Positions 1 through 9,568 are shown, numbered from the stretch's first letter. The stretch is DNA of 64,000 nt from Lewinellaceae bacterium (GCA_020636255.1 JACJYE010000002.1:124001-188000); one strand, 5' to 3'. The notes: generated from the sequence alone by a model not told the origin. Program-made: numbers and translations.

Positions 1-2426
1 TCCAGGCCGTTCCATTCGCGCAGGTAGAATGCGTTGAGCGGCTGGCCGTTTTCCAGGCGCTGAGATGTAGCATTGGAGATACCTTGCCCGAAAAGCGTAC
101 CGGTCAATACAGGGGGGCCCTGGTAGTTCTGCAGGTCGTTGGTCAGGAAGGATGCGTTGGCGCCCAACTGCCAGCTCAGGTTATCGTTCTCAATAAGGAA
201 AGCGTTGAGGGCAACTTCGATACCGGAGTTGGTCACTTCACCCGGCAGGTTGATCCAGTAACGGGTAGCAGGCGCCGGCTGGATAGCGGCGAAGTTGAAC
301 AGCAGGTCTTCGCCTTTCCGGTTGAAGTATTCAACAGAACCGGAAAGTTTGTAGTCGAACACGGCGAAGTCGATACCGGCGTTGATCGTCGTGGAGGTTT
401 CCCATTTCAGGTCAGGGTTGGCGACGTTTTCCAGCGCCAGGGCGCCGTTGGCGCTCAGGCCATAGCGCTCTTGTGCAGAACCGGCAGGGAATTCCTGGTT
501 ACCCGTCTGGCCCCAGCCAAGGCGCAGCTTCAACTGGTCGAAAGGCCCGCCGGACATGAAGTCTTCATTGGAAAGGTTCCAAGCGAAGGCGAAGGAGGGG
601 AACACGCCATACTTGTTGTTCTCACCAAACTTGGAGGAACCGTCGGCGCGTACCGTAGCCGTCAACAGGTACCTGTTGCTGACGTTAAACATGGCGCGAG
701 CGAAATAAGACTGCAGCTCGGCAAGCGGGTCGGCATAGGACGAAATAGTACGGTTGTTCGACGTAGAGTTCTGGATGGCGTTGGTGTAGTCGATATCGTC
801 GGAGAGGAAATCCAGCGCCGTCATCGAGAAGCCCTTGTTGTCAAATTTCTGGTATTCATAACCCACAACGGCGTTCAGGTTGAGCGCGGAGCCCAGGTCC
901 TTGTTGTAGCTCAGGGTGTGGGTAAACTGTTGGGTCGTCAGGGAGCCGCTGCCGATATTGGCCCAGCCCCTGTCTTCTACGCCTTGTACGTTGATGAAGG
1001 ACTTGATCTGGGTACGACGCAGGCCGACACCGTGGTTGATGCTGTAGAGGAAGCGGTACTCCAGGCCATCGGCGAGTTTGAAGGACGGAGAGATGCTACC
1101 CAGGATGTTGGTCAGGTTTCCAACGTCATCATAGGCAGCCAGCATCGCCAGCGGGTTGATGGTGGTAGAACCCTTGTCGAAGTTGAACGTCCCATCGGTA
1201 TTGAGCAGGGGCCGCGTGGGGTTCCACTGCAGGGCCTGGCCAACGACGCTACCGGTGAAGCCGGCGTTCGTAGAGACAGGAGCGATGTTTTCAGTGATCT
1301 GCGAAGCCAGCAGGCTGAAGTCCACGCTGAGGCGCTTGCTGTCGAAGAACTTGTAGGTACCGTTGATGCTACCGGTGTACTTTTTAAGGCCGCTATCCTT
1401 GATGATACCGTCCTGGTTGAGGTAACCGGCAGACACGCGGTAGTTGCCGTTGTCGTTACCACCGCTGATCGAGAAGTTGTAGTTCTGGGTCAGGCCGGTC
1501 TGCAGGATAGCATCCTGAGCATCTTCACTGCCGCCGAAGTCGCCGCCGCTCAGGCCGTAGTCCTTCAGTGCCGAGCGATACTCGTCGCCGGTCAGTACGT
1601 CGTAGGTGTTCAACGCGCTGCTAACCCCTGCGGAGAGGCCGAAGTCGATGCGCGGGTCACCGCTTTTGCCCTTCTTGGTGGTCACGATAACGACCCCGTT
1701 CGCACCGCGGGAGCCGTAGATGGCCGTAGCGGATGCATCCTTCAGTACGTCGATGGAAGCGATGTCGGCGGGGTTGATGAAGTTCAGCGGGTTGGAACCC
1801 GGGGTTTGGCCCAGGTCAGAAGCGCTGACGCCGGGGCGTGCGGAGCGGCCGTCGAGGGGCACCCCGTCGATCACATACAGCGGTTGGTTGCCGGCGCGTA
1901 CGGAGGAGTTGCCGCGGATGCGGACCGTAGCTTCGCCACCCGGCTGGCCGCTGTTGTTCAGGATCTGAACACCGGCCACTTTGCCCTGGATGAGCTGGTC
2001 AGGAGCGGTGAACACCCCTTTGTTGAAGTCTTCCTCTTTCACGGAAGCGACCGAGCCTGTGAGGTCGGATTTTTTCACTGTACCGTACCCTACAACGACT
2101 ACCTCTTCCAGCACCTCGCCGGCGGAAAGGGAAACGTTAATCACGGACTGGTTGCCGATCTCAACGCGCTGAGAAGCATAACCGGTGTAGGAAAACTCGA
2201 GGGTGGTAGACCCTGCAGGAACTTTGATGGAGTAGTTACCATCAAAGTCGGTGATGGTACCCGTACTGGTCCCGATGACCAGGATGTTGGCCCCGATGAG
2301 CGGGTCGCCTGACTCTGCGTCCGTCACGGTTCCCGTGATGTCACGCTGAGCATAGGCGAAGTTGCTCAGGGCGAGCACGGCCAGTAGCAGCACGAATTTA
2401 GTTACAAAGTCGACTTTAAGTTTCAT
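1..2426 (-). CDS. SusC/RagA-family TonB-linked outer membrane protein (3' end cut off)
   Basis: An outer-membrane TonB-dependent channel of the SusC/RagA type, which takes up oligomers (glycans or peptides) with a SusD-like lipoprotein. Reading minus from the ATG at 2426, a signal peptide (residues 1-26, ending NFAYA) is followed by a carboxypeptidase-regulatory-like beta domain (about 28-110) and a plug domain with the family hallmarks VVVGYGTVKKSDLTGSV, QGKVAGVQI, PLYVIDGVP and DASATAIYGSRGANGV. About 808 codons are present and the frame is still open at base 1 (RLENGQPLNAFY), so roughly the last fifth of a usual 1000-residue protein is missing. A susD partner would be expected just beyond the left edge but cannot be seen. 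The substrate is unknown. The family call is very secure. Confidence 0.95.
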   Translation of the reverse strand, partial: MKLKVDFVTKFVLLLAVLALSNFAYAQRDITGTVTDAESGDPLIGANILVIGTSTGTITDFDGNYSIKVPAGSTTLEFSYTGYASQRVEIGNQSVINVSLSAGEVLEEVVVVGYGTVKKSDLTGSVASVKEEDFNKGVFTAPDQLIQGKVAGVQILNNSGQPGGEATVRIRGNSSVRAGNQPLYVIDGVPLDGRSARPGVSASDLGQTPGSNPLNFINPADIASIDVLKDASATAIYGSRGANGVVIVTTKKGKSGDPRIDFGLSAGVSSALNTYDVLTGDEYRSALKDYGLSGGDFGGSEDAQDAILQTGLTQNYNFSISGGNDNGNYRVSAGYLNQDGIIKDSGLKKYTGSINGTYKFFDSKRLSVDFSLLASQITENIAPVSTNAGFTGSVVGQALQWNPTRPLLNTDGTFNFDKGSTTINPLAMLAAYDDVGNLTNILGSISPSFKLADGLEYRFLYSINHGVGLRRTQIKSFINVQGVEDRGWANIGSGSLTTQQFTHTLSYNKDLGSALNLNAVVGYEYQKFDNKGFSMTALDFLSDDIDYTNAIQNSTSNNRTISSYADPLAELQSYFARAMFNVSNRYLLTATVRADGSSKFGENNKYGVFPSFAFAWNLSNEDFMSGGPFDQLKLRLGWGQTGNQEFPAGSAQERYGLSANGALALENVANPDLKWETSTTINAGIDFAVFDYKLSGSVEYFNRKGEDLLFNFAAIQPAPATRYWINLPGEVTNSGIEVALNAFLIENDNLSWQLGANASFLTNDLQNYQGPPVLTGTLFGQGISNATSQRLENGQPLNAFYLREWNGL

Positions 2427-2833
2427 ACACTACTTAGGTTTGGTTTAGGAAAAATCAACATTTGGCCAAAATAAATCGGCCCTTTAGCAACACAGTACGT
2501 GTAGCTTTATCTTAATTTCCGTTCAGTGTCTTGGGATAGATAACACTAATGTAGTGAAGGTTAGTTAATTACATTTCTACTAAAAATCGAAAAGCCGCTA
2601 TGTTCTTGGAATTGTGTGTATTTAACACTAACTAGGTTGTAAAAGTCTAAAATATGCATGAAAAAACCAAAAATCAATGAACTGATTTTTTTTCACAAGG
2701 GACAAACCAAATAAAATTAGGTAAATAAAAAGCTTATAATTGTACTGGGAACGATCGGCTACCCAATTTTGCTGCCTGGTTATCCGTAAAAAAGAGTTAG
2801 GGCAGTTGTTAACCCATCATCCGAAACCCGGCT
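2427..2833. other. AT-rich divergent intergenic region
   Basis: About 400 bases separating the susC-type gene (minus) from the protease gene (plus). It is clearly richer in A+T than the coding DNA around it and has no convincing open reading frame. A one-mismatch match to the Bacteroidota -7 box, TATAATTG at 2735-2742, faces the protease gene but would leave an 85-base leader. No exact TAnnTTTG was found facing the susC gene. The region probably holds both promoters, but I cannot place them with confidence. Confidence 0.5.
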
Positions 2834-4078
2834 ATGAAAAAAGATTTTGGCCTTAACCAACTATTATTGCTGGTATGTCTGACACTTACAGCGTTGTCTG
2901 CCTATACCCAGCGGCCAGACATGGAGATCGAACGCAACCTCCGGCGTATCGATATTCCCTTTGAATACGCCAACGGTTTCCTGGTGGTCAATGTCACCTT
3001 CAACGAGGTTTTTCCACTACGCTTCATTTTCGATACCGGCGCTGAGCACACCATTCTTTCCAAGCGGGAGATCACCGACCTGCTGAACATCGACTATCAG
3101 CGCAGATTCCCGATCCTGGGCGCCGACCTCAGCACCGAGCTGTACGCTTACCTGGCGCAGGGCGTCAACCTGCAGGTCGGCGGCATAAAAGCGCTCAACC
3201 GGTCCATACTCGTTCTGGAAAACGACTATTTCCATTTCGAAGAATACACCGGGGTAAATGTACAGGGCATACTCGGTTCTGACTTCTTCCGGCGTTTCAT
3301 TGTCAAGGTGAACTACCGCCAAAGCACCATCTCGCTGTACGACCCCCAATACTTTTCCCCCCCGGGCCGGGATTACATTACCCTGCCGATCGAGGTCAAC
3401 CGAAACAAACCCTATCTCAATGCCACGATCAACCTGCACCCTGATACCAGCATTCAGGTAAGGCTGCTGATCGATACCGGCGCCGGCCTGGCACTGCTTT
3501 TACATACTGATACCCATCCGGGTTTGAAAATGCCGGAGAAGGTAATCCCCAGCAACCTGGGCGCTGGCCTGGGAGGCTTTTTGCTGGGATATATGGGCAG
3601 AGTGCACAAGCTGGAATTCGAGCCCTTCGTTTTCCGCGAAGTCACCAGCCAGTTCCAGAACCTGCCTTCAGGTTTGGATTCCTCTTTTATCAACCAGCGC
3701 AACGGCATCATAGGCAATGAGATACTACGCCGCTTTACCCTCGTCATCGATTATTTACAGGAAAAAGCCTATCTGGAACCCAACCGCTCGTATAAAGATG
3801 AGTTCATCCACGACCGCAGCGGCATCAACCTCGTTGCCGGCGGCATCAACCTCAACGAGTTTATTATATATGGTATCATCCCCGGCAGCCCGGCAGCCCG
3901 GGCAGGCCTCATCAGAGGCGACCGTATCCTTTCTATCAACGGTATACCCGCCTCCTTCCTCGACCTCGAAGGCGCCAACCGCCGATTCCTCAAACACGTA
4001 GGTAAAAAGGTATGCCTAAAGGTACTGCGAGGAAATACGCGCTTTCATGTTACTTTCAAACTGAGAGACCTGATCTGA
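2834..4078 (+). CDS. Exported retropepsin-like aspartyl protease with C-terminal PDZ domain
   Basis: A 414-residue protein with a signal peptide (about residues 1-26, ending SAYTQ). Two retropepsin-like half-domains follow, each with a catalytic Asp-Thr-Gly: FIFDTGAEHT (DTG at 67-69) and LLIDTGAGLA (DTG at about 214-216). The C-terminal 85 residues form a PDZ domain (GIIPGSPAARAGLIRGDRIL). Having both DTG motifs in one chain fits the Bacteroidota family of periplasmic or secreted two-lobed aspartyl proteases (PF13650-like) with PDZ domains. The PDZ domain likely binds peptide tails. It stands alone between divergent and unrelated neighbours, so no pathway can be named. Proteolytic activity is inferred from the motifs. 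Confidence 0.88.
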   Translation: MKKDFGLNQLLLLVCLTLTALSAYTQRPDMEIERNLRRIDIPFEYANGFLVVNVTFNEVFPLRFIFDTGAEHTILSKREITDLLNIDYQRRFPILGADLSTELYAYLAQGVNLQVGGIKALNRSILVLENDYFHFEEYTGVNVQGILGSDFFRRFIVKVNYRQSTISLYDPQYFSPPGRDYITLPIEVNRNKPYLNATINLHPDTSIQVRLLIDTGAGLALLLHTDTHPGLKMPEKVIPSNLGAGLGGFLLGYMGRVHKLEFEPFVFREVTSQFQNLPSGLDSSFINQRNGIIGNEILRRFTLVIDYLQEKAYLEPNRSYKDEFIHDRSGINLVAGGINLNEFIIYGIIPGSPAARAGLIRGDRILSINGIPASFLDLEGANRRFLKHVGKKVCLKVLRGNTRFHVTFKLRDLI

Positions 4079-4133
4079 CCTTCCGGCCAAGATCCGCGAA
4101 TTGATGAAACCATTCTACCACTCACCTGTTTCA

Positions 4134-4161
4134 ATATTTAGTTTGCATAGAAACTAAATAT
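4134..4161. promoter_or_regulatory. Perfect 11-bp dyad upstream of the GNAT/symporter genes, likely operator
   Basis: ATATTTAGTTT at 4134-4144 and its exact reverse complement AAACTAAATAT at 4151-4161, separated by GCATAG. The element ends 7 bases before the ATG at 4169. No T-run follows, so it does not look like a terminator for the protease gene. The left arm overlaps TTAGTTTG (4138-4145), a one-mismatch -7 box. A regulator bound here would therefore cover the promoter and start region. The size and TAGTTT/AAACTA arms resemble MarR-type operators, but no regulator gene lies nearby. Confidence 0.6.
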
Positions 4162-4168
4162 ATACTTC

Positions 4169-4606
4169 ATGGAGATCAACGTATACGGCCCTTCCCAACC
4201 CGCAGGGCCGGAGAAGATTGGCCAATTGGTGACTTTTCTGTATGAGCACCTGGAACAGTACGGCGACAAACGGGAGGATATCCTCAGGGCCCTGGAATAC
4301 GCCCTCAACGATGATTCGGCCCATGGAGGGTTCATCCTCTCCGGTGAAAAGCAGGGCAAGATCCTGGGCGCCGTCGTTATCAACCGTACCGGCATGGCGG
4401 GCTATATCCCGGAGAACATATTGGTTTACATCGCCGTACATGGCGGCAGGCGTGGCGAAGGCATCGGTAAAAAGCTCATGCAAAAGGCCATCAGCCTGGC
4501 CGACGGCGCCATCGCCCTGCACGTTGAGCCCGATAATCCGGCAAGGAAACTCTACGAAAAAATGGGCTTTACGAACAAATATCTGGAAATGAGGCTGGGA
4601 AAATGA
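4169..4606 (+). CDS. GNAT-family N-acetyltransferase
   Basis: A 145-residue single-domain GCN5-related acetyltransferase, which would move an acetyl group from acetyl-CoA to an amine. The acetyl-CoA pyrophosphate-binding motif A is seen at GGRRGEGIGKKLMQKAI (about 91-107), and the C-terminal motif LHVEPDNPARKLYEKMGF is typical of GNAT enzymes acting on small molecules or amino acids. Its stop codon overlaps the start of the symporter gene by four bases (ATGA), so the two are translationally coupled. The dyad at 4134-4161 lies just upstream. The substrate is unknown; neighbours suggest an amino acid or an amino-acid derivative. Confidence 0.85.
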   Translation: MEINVYGPSQPAGPEKIGQLVTFLYEHLEQYGDKREDILRALEYALNDDSAHGGFILSGEKQGKILGAVVINRTGMAGYIPENILVYIAVHGGRRGEGIGKKLMQKAISLADGAIALHVEPDNPARKLYEKMGFTNKYLEMRLGK

Positions 4607-6075
4607 TGGTAGGTGGAATGCATTTAATCGACATCCTGATCTTTGTAGTCTATTTCCTCAGCATGCTGGGGATAGGCTTTTTCTTTTACCGGAAAAACGA
4701 GAATTCGGAAGACTACTTTGTCGGTGGGCGGAATATGGGCAGCACGCATATCGGGCTTTCCGTCGTGGCGACCGATGTTGGAGGCGGTTTTTCCATCGGA
4801 CTGGGCGGACTGGGTTATGTTATGGGCATCTCGGGTTCATGGATGTTGTTCACGGGGCTGGTAGGCGCCTGGCTGAGTGCCGTGTGGCTGATCCCGAAAG
4901 TGAACCGGCTGTCCAAAAAGATCAACCTGCTCACTTTCCCGCAGTTGTTCGAATATTTTTACAGCCCGAGGGTGGCCTTGCTGGCGGGTATCATTTCCGC
5001 CATTGGATACCTGGGGTTCACCAGTTCCCAGATACTGGCCGGCGCCAAACTGGCATCGGCAACCTTCCCGGCACTGAGCATGGCCCAGGCGCTGCTCATC
5101 ATGGGCGCCATCGCAGTGGCTTACACGGTGGCGGGCGGCCTTAAAGCCGTCATCTACACCGATACGGTACAGTGGATCATCCTCATGGCGGGCCTGGTCT
5201 TTATCGGCATTCCCGTCGGATATTTTGCTGTTGGCGGTTATTCCACCATCAAGGAAGTTGTCCGCCCGGAGCTGCTTTCCCTCACCAATATAGGGTGGCC
5301 GACTTTCATCAACTGGTTTGTGACCATCGTCCCTATCTGGTTTGTCGGCATGACCCTTTACCAGAGGATATATGCCTGCCGGGACGAAAAGACGGCTCAG
5401 CGGGCCTGGTACCTCGCCGGCCTGTTCGAATATCCGGTCATGGCCTTCATGGGCGTCCTGCTCGGGCTCTTTTCCAGGGTAGCTGCCGACCAGGGCATGT
5501 TCGAACATCTGGGTTATGGCAGCCCCAGCTCCATGGACGCGGAGATGGGCCTGCCCTTACTGCTCCGCACGGTATTGCCCGTAGGCCTGACAGGCCTGAT
5601 GCTGTCGGCCTATTTTTCGGCCATCATGTCGACGGCCGACAGCTGCCTGATGGCGGCTTCCGGCAATGTGGTGACCGATATCCTGGAAAAAGCGTTCCCG
5701 TTTGGGAATGATGATAAAAAGGTGCTTCGGGCCTCACAGCTCACCACGCTGGGCATCGGCTGCGCGGCCCTGTTCATCGCTATGAACATGCAGAACGTGC
5801 TGGAACTCATGCTTTTGTCGTATGCCTTTATGGTGTCCGGCCTGTTCGTACCTGTATTGGGGGCGATGTTCTGGAAGCGGAGCACACCAACAGCTGCCTT
5901 TTGGGCCATGCTCGTTGGCGGCGGCACTACTCTTGCGCTGATCGTATTAAAAACAGAATTGCCGTTCGGGTTGGATGCCAATGTCGCAGGACTGAGCGCT
6001 TCGGCCCTGTGTTTTATCCTGATCAGCTATTTCGGCCCCTCCGAGAGGCGAGCTTTAGCGGAAGTATCAGGGTAA
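4603..6075 (+). CDS. Sodium:solute symporter (SSS family)
   Basis: A 490-residue polytopic inner-membrane protein of the sodium/solute symporter family. It has about 13 hydrophobic segments and the typical N-terminal stretch SEDYFVGGRNMG followed by a glycine-rich TM2 (VVATDVGGGFSIGLGGLGYVMG). The start at 4603 overlaps the preceding stop codon; Met codons at 4606 and 4618 (MHLIDILIF, directly before TM1) are alternatives. SSS members import sugars, proline, pantothenate, carboxylates and similar solutes with Na+. This sequence alone does not fix the substrate. Coupling to an acetyltransferase and the nearness of an M20 amidohydrolase favour an amino acid or N-acyl amino acid (inference). Confidence 0.9.
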   Translation: MMVGGMHLIDILIFVVYFLSMLGIGFFFYRKNENSEDYFVGGRNMGSTHIGLSVVATDVGGGFSIGLGGLGYVMGISGSWMLFTGLVGAWLSAVWLIPKVNRLSKKINLLTFPQLFEYFYSPRVALLAGIISAIGYLGFTSSQILAGAKLASATFPALSMAQALLIMGAIAVAYTVAGGLKAVIYTDTVQWIILMAGLVFIGIPVGYFAVGGYSTIKEVVRPELLSLTNIGWPTFINWFVTIVPIWFVGMTLYQRIYACRDEKTAQRAWYLAGLFEYPVMAFMGVLLGLFSRVAADQGMFEHLGYGSPSSMDAEMGLPLLLRTVLPVGLTGLMLSAYFSAIMSTADSCLMAASGNVVTDILEKAFPFGNDDKKVLRASQLTTLGIGCAALFIAMNMQNVLELMLLSYAFMVSGLFVPVLGAMFWKRSTPTAAFWAMLVGGGTTLALIVLKTELPFGLDANVAGLSASALCFILISYFGPSERRALAEVSG

Positions 6076-6229
6076 GGGAGGCTGGGTTACAAGTTACAGG
6101 GTTGGCCTGGGTTTACCCTATCTCCAGGCGTGGTTCTGGTTTACTGGGTTTTGGAGCTTCTGAGAAGCAGGTTTCAGCGTCTAATGATACAATTCTAAAT
6201 ACACATTTATATCCACAGTAACGGAACGT

Positions 6230-7384
6230 ATGGATATCACTACGGGAAATACAGGCATTCAGGAAATACAGGAGGTTCGCAGGGAACTCCACAGCCGGCC
6301 CGAGCTCTCCGGGCAGGAATCCGGCACGGCCGAGAGGCTCGCCGGGTTGTTGCGGCAGCTTCGGCCAGATTTGCTGCTCGATGGGCTCGGAGGCGCAGGG
6401 CTGGCAGCAGTTTTCGACAGTGGCCGGGAAGGCCCTGGCGTGCTCTTCCGCGCCGAGCTCGATGCGCTGCCTATCTCCGAAAACAACGATTTCAGCTACA
6501 GGTCTCAACGCGAGGGCGTATCGCACAAGTGCGGCCACGACGGCCACATGGCCATACTACTGGGGCTGGCCCATGCGCTGGCCCGGAAACCGCCGGCCAA
6601 AGGCAGGGCCATTCTGGTGTTCCAGCCAGCGGAAGAGGTAGGCGCCGGCGCAGAAAGCATGTTATCGGACAGCCGTTTTGAGCAATTGCTGCCCATCGAT
6701 TATGCCTTTGCGTTGCACAACCTACCGGGATTCCCTCTGGGACAGGTAGCTATAAAAAAAGGCGCATTCACGGCAGCCGTCCAAAGCCTCATCATTCGCC
6801 TTAAAGGGCGGGAAGCGCATGCCGGCGAACCGGAAAAAGGCATCAGCCCGGCTCCGGCCATTGCCGAGATCATAGAAGAAAGCCAGCGCCGCAGCATAAA
6901 CAACCCCTCATTACCGGAATTCACCCTGCTGACACCTGTACATATCAGAATGGGCGAGATCGCTTACGGCACTGCCGCGGGCTACGGCGAAGTGCACCTG
7001 ACCCTGCGCACCTGGACGGAAACCGGTATGGAAAAACTGGCTAAGGATTTTATGGGCTATCTGCATCAGCTGGCCGGGCAGCACGAGCTGAAGCTTTCTA
7101 CAGAATGGACGGATATTTTCAGGGCTACGCACAACGACGAAAAAGCGGTGGAGCGGGTGCTGCAAGCCGCAGCGGAAAACGAGCTGCCAGCGCAGGTGCT
7201 GGAGTTGCCTTTCCGCTGGGGTGAAGATTTCGGAGCTTTCACCCAGCGCTTTCCCGGCGCCCTTTTCGGCCTGGGCGCCGGCGAAGGCCACCCGCCCCTG
7301 CACCACCCGGCTTATGATTTCCCGGATGAGCTGCTGGAACCAGGTATCCGGCTGTTCGAATCCATTTGCAGGCTAATCTTCTGA
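6230..7384 (+). CDS. M20D-type amidohydrolase (N-acyl-L-amino acid / hippurate hydrolase-like)
   Basis: A 384-residue cytosolic metallo-amidohydrolase of the M20 family, subgroup with N-acyl amino acid amidohydrolases, IAA-amino acid hydrolases and hippuricase. Conserved metal-binding stretches are KCGHDGHMAILLG (about 101-113) and FQPAEEVGAGAESML (about 131-145), with the dimerisation (lid) domain in the middle and a C-terminal H near HPPLHHPAYDF. No signal peptide. These enzymes hydrolyse the amide bond of N-acylated amino acids. It follows the symporter by 154 bases on the same strand. Exact substrate unknown. Confidence 0.9.
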   Translation: MDITTGNTGIQEIQEVRRELHSRPELSGQESGTAERLAGLLRQLRPDLLLDGLGGAGLAAVFDSGREGPGVLFRAELDALPISENNDFSYRSQREGVSHKCGHDGHMAILLGLAHALARKPPAKGRAILVFQPAEEVGAGAESMLSDSRFEQLLPIDYAFALHNLPGFPLGQVAIKKGAFTAAVQSLIIRLKGREAHAGEPEKGISPAPAIAEIIEESQRRSINNPSLPEFTLLTPVHIRMGEIAYGTAAGYGEVHLTLRTWTETGMEKLAKDFMGYLHQLAGQHELKLSTEWTDIFRATHNDEKAVERVLQAAAENELPAQVLELPFRWGEDFGAFTQRFPGALFGLGAGEGHPPLHHPAYDFPDELLEPGIRLFESICRLIF

Positions 7385-7500
7385 ACATGCAGGACGAGCA
7401 CCCCACTCGCCTGCCTATGGATATCCCCAGGATCGTCACAGAATGAAATAAAGGCAAAGAGGCGTTTGGGTAAAAACCCATAGACTAAAAACCAAATAAA

Positions 7501-8577
7501 ATGGCATATCTAACATTAGACCGGACGAAGCTGAGGCATAACTACCAGTTCCTCAATAACCTGCTTCGCGGGCACAATACAGAATGGGCCATAGTGACCA
7601 AGCTGCTGTGCGGCAATGAAGCTTACCTGAAAGAAGTATTGAACCTGGGCATCGATGAAGTTTGCGACAGCAGGGTCAGCAACCTGGCCAAGATCAAGGC
7701 GATCAGGCCCGACGTGCAGACGGTATACATAAAACCTCCGGCCCCTGGAGCGATCAAAAAGGTGGTGCGCTATGCGGATATCAGCTTCAACTCCGAAAGC
7801 TCCACCATCCGGATGCTCTCTAAAGAAGCGCAGCGGCAGGACAAAACGCATAAAGTCGCCATCATGATCGAGCTGGGCGACCTGAGAGAGGGCATCATGG
7901 GTGAAAACCTGATCAGCTTTTATAAAAAAGTCTTCGAGTTGCCCAATATCGAGGTGGTGGCCATCGGCGCCAACCTGAACTGCCTGCACGGGGTAATGCC
8001 TTCGGAAGACAAGCTCATTCAACTCAGCCTTTACAAACAACTGATAGAGGCCACCTTCCACAAAAAGATCCCATGGATCACCGGCGGCACCTCCGTTGTG
8101 CTGCCGCTGCTGATGCGCAGCCAGGTGCCCGCCGCCATCAACCACTTCCGCATCGGCGAAACGCTCTTTTTCGGCAACGACCTCGTCAGCGGCCTGCCTT
8201 TTGAAGGCATGAAAACAGACGTGATCCGCCTGTATTCCGAGATCATCGAGATCACCAAAAAACCCAAGGTCCCGATCGGTACTTTATCCACCAATCCCAG
8301 CGGCGAGGCCTTCGAGATCAACGAGAGCGATTACGGCAAAGAGTCCTACCGCGCCATCCTCGATATCGGCCTTCTCGACATCTCCCCCGATTTTCTCTTC
8401 CCCGAAGAGGAAAACATCCAGATCGCCAACGCCAGCTCCGACATGCTCATCGTCGACCTGGGCCCCCAGCCCGGCGACTACGAAGTGGGCAGCCTGGTCT
8501 CTTTCCGGCTGAAGTATATGGGCGCCCTTCAACTGCTGAATTCGGACTATATCGAGAAAAGGGTGGTTGAAAGCTGA
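7501..8577 (+). CDS. PLP-dependent amino acid racemase, alanine/ornithine racemase family
   Basis: A 358-residue fold-type III PLP enzyme. The N-terminal TIM barrel carries the expected cofactor lysine in AIVTKLLCGN (about residues 30-39), a phosphate-binding WITGGTSVVLP (about 195-205), and HFRIGETLFFG near 222. The length and lack of a full alanine-racemase C-terminal domain match the alanine/ornithine racemase group (Orr of clostridia) better than classic Alr. It would interconvert L- and D-forms of a small amino acid such as ornithine, lysine or alanine. It follows the M20 amidohydrolase by 116 bases in the same direction and converges with the deacylase gene at 8621. Substrate is inferred only at family level. 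Confidence 0.82.
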   Translation: MAYLTLDRTKLRHNYQFLNNLLRGHNTEWAIVTKLLCGNEAYLKEVLNLGIDEVCDSRVSNLAKIKAIRPDVQTVYIKPPAPGAIKKVVRYADISFNSESSTIRMLSKEAQRQDKTHKVAIMIELGDLREGIMGENLISFYKKVFELPNIEVVAIGANLNCLHGVMPSEDKLIQLSLYKQLIEATFHKKIPWITGGTSVVLPLLMRSQVPAAINHFRIGETLFFGNDLVSGLPFEGMKTDVIRLYSEIIEITKKPKVPIGTLSTNPSGEAFEINESDYGKESYRAILDIGLLDISPDFLFPEEENIQIANASSDMLIVDLGPQPGDYEVGSLVSFRLKYMGALQLLNSDYIEKRVVES

Positions 8578-8586
8578 TTGTTGGTT

Positions 8587-8611
8587 GATAGGGGCTCCGC
8601 CACTACGGCAT
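8587..8611 (-). repeat. Fragment of the 74-bp intergenic repeat family
   Basis: Directly after the racemase stop codon, 25 bases reading ATGCCGTAGTGGCGGAGCCC on the minus strand match the beginning of the repeat unit at 29593 at 21 of 25 positions. Only this end of the unit is present. See the 29519-29690 entry. Confidence 0.5.
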
Positions 8612-8620
8612 GGAATTTTA

Positions 8621-9568
8621 TTAAGCGCCCAAATGAAACAACGCATCGCCCTGGCTGACTACGGGAGCGTTGTTATGGCCGATGAGGTAGCCATCGCGGG
8701 GCGCGGTAATGGTTTTTTCCCATTCCCCATAAGGGTCGTTGATCACGCCTAGGGTTTCGCCCTTGCGCACCTCATCTCCCGAGCATTTGTACCACAGGAA
8801 CATACCGGCCCTGGGCGCGCGAAGCCAGGAAGCTTTGTGCAGCGACAGGCACCGGCCTGGCTGCGGCGGCGCTTTTTCCGTCATGTTTTGGGCGTACATC
8901 AGGCGGTGCAGGCCGGCCAGGCCGGCCTCAATGGAAAGAGCGTCATAACGCAGGTTCTCGCCGCCCTCGAAGACCAGGGCCATTTTCCCCTGGTCGGTAG
9001 CGGCCTTTCGGAAAGACTTGGCGATGAGGGGCTTGGCCACGACAAAAGGGGGTGCAAAAACATGAGCCATCTGCTCTGCCCGCTTATCACCACGGCTGTA
9101 CCGTATCTGGGGGTAGTTATAGGTGCCGTTGCCGCCGGTATGGAAATCGACGGCGAAGTCGGCATAGGGCAGTATCTTTTTGGTCAGGGTACGGGCTACG
9201 CGGGAGGCCAGCGAGCCCTTCATATTGCCGGGGAAAGAGCGGTTGACATCCTTGCCGTCCGGCACTTCACGCGAATAGTTGATAAAACCGTAAACGTTGA
9301 GTATAGGGATAGCGATGACGCTTCCCCGGGCCAGGCCTTCGAACAGGCCCTGCGTCACGGCGCGCCGTATGATCTCCACGCCGTTCACTTCATCACCGTG
9401 GATACCCGCCACGGCCAGCAGGACGGGCCCGGGCTCCAGGCTTCGGTATACATGGGCCCTGATAGACATCACGTTGCCCGAAGGCAGCCAGCCCACGGGT
9501 ATGCGCACTACTTCGTGGCTACCAGGCATTATTTCGGCATTGTGGATCAAAAAGGGCTTTTGCGTCAT
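8621..9568 (-). CDS. Succinylglutamate desuccinylase/aspartoacylase-family deacylase
   Basis: A 315-residue zinc carboxypeptidase-fold hydrolase of the AstE/AspA family (M14-related), which removes acyl groups from N-acyl amino acids. The zinc-site motif GIHGDEVNGVEI (His and Glu, about 57-68) and DFHTGGNGTYNYP (about 139-151) are visible. The C-terminal beta domain contains APRDGYLIGHNNAPV. It starts five bases after the stop of the RimK-like ligase gene, so the two form an operon. Adjacency of an ATP-grasp RimK homologue and an AstE-like protein is a recurring pairing in bacteria (established for the two families); its physiological role is not settled. Substrate unknown. Confidence 0.87.
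   Translation of the reverse strand: MTQKPFLIHNAEIMPGSHEVVRIPVGWLPSGNVMSIRAHVYRSLEPGPVLLAVAGIHGDEVNGVEIIRRAVTQGLFEGLARGSVIAIPILNVYGFINYSREVPDGKDVNRSFPGNMKGSLASRVARTLTKKILPYADFAVDFHTGGNGTYNYPQIRYSRGDKRAEQMAHVFAPPFVVAKPLIAKSFRKAATDQGKMALVFEGGENLRYDALSIEAGLAGLHRLMYAQNMTEKAPPQPGRCLSLHKASWLRAPRAGMFLWYKCSGDEVRKGETLGVINDPYGEWEKTITAPRDGYLIGHNNAPVVSQGDALFHLGA

Noticed and set aside
84..2312. Open frame of 742 codons on the plus strand
   Set aside because: It lies opposite the susC-type gene, whose protein on the minus strand shows every family motif; this frame has no signal or known domain and is a GC-driven shadow.
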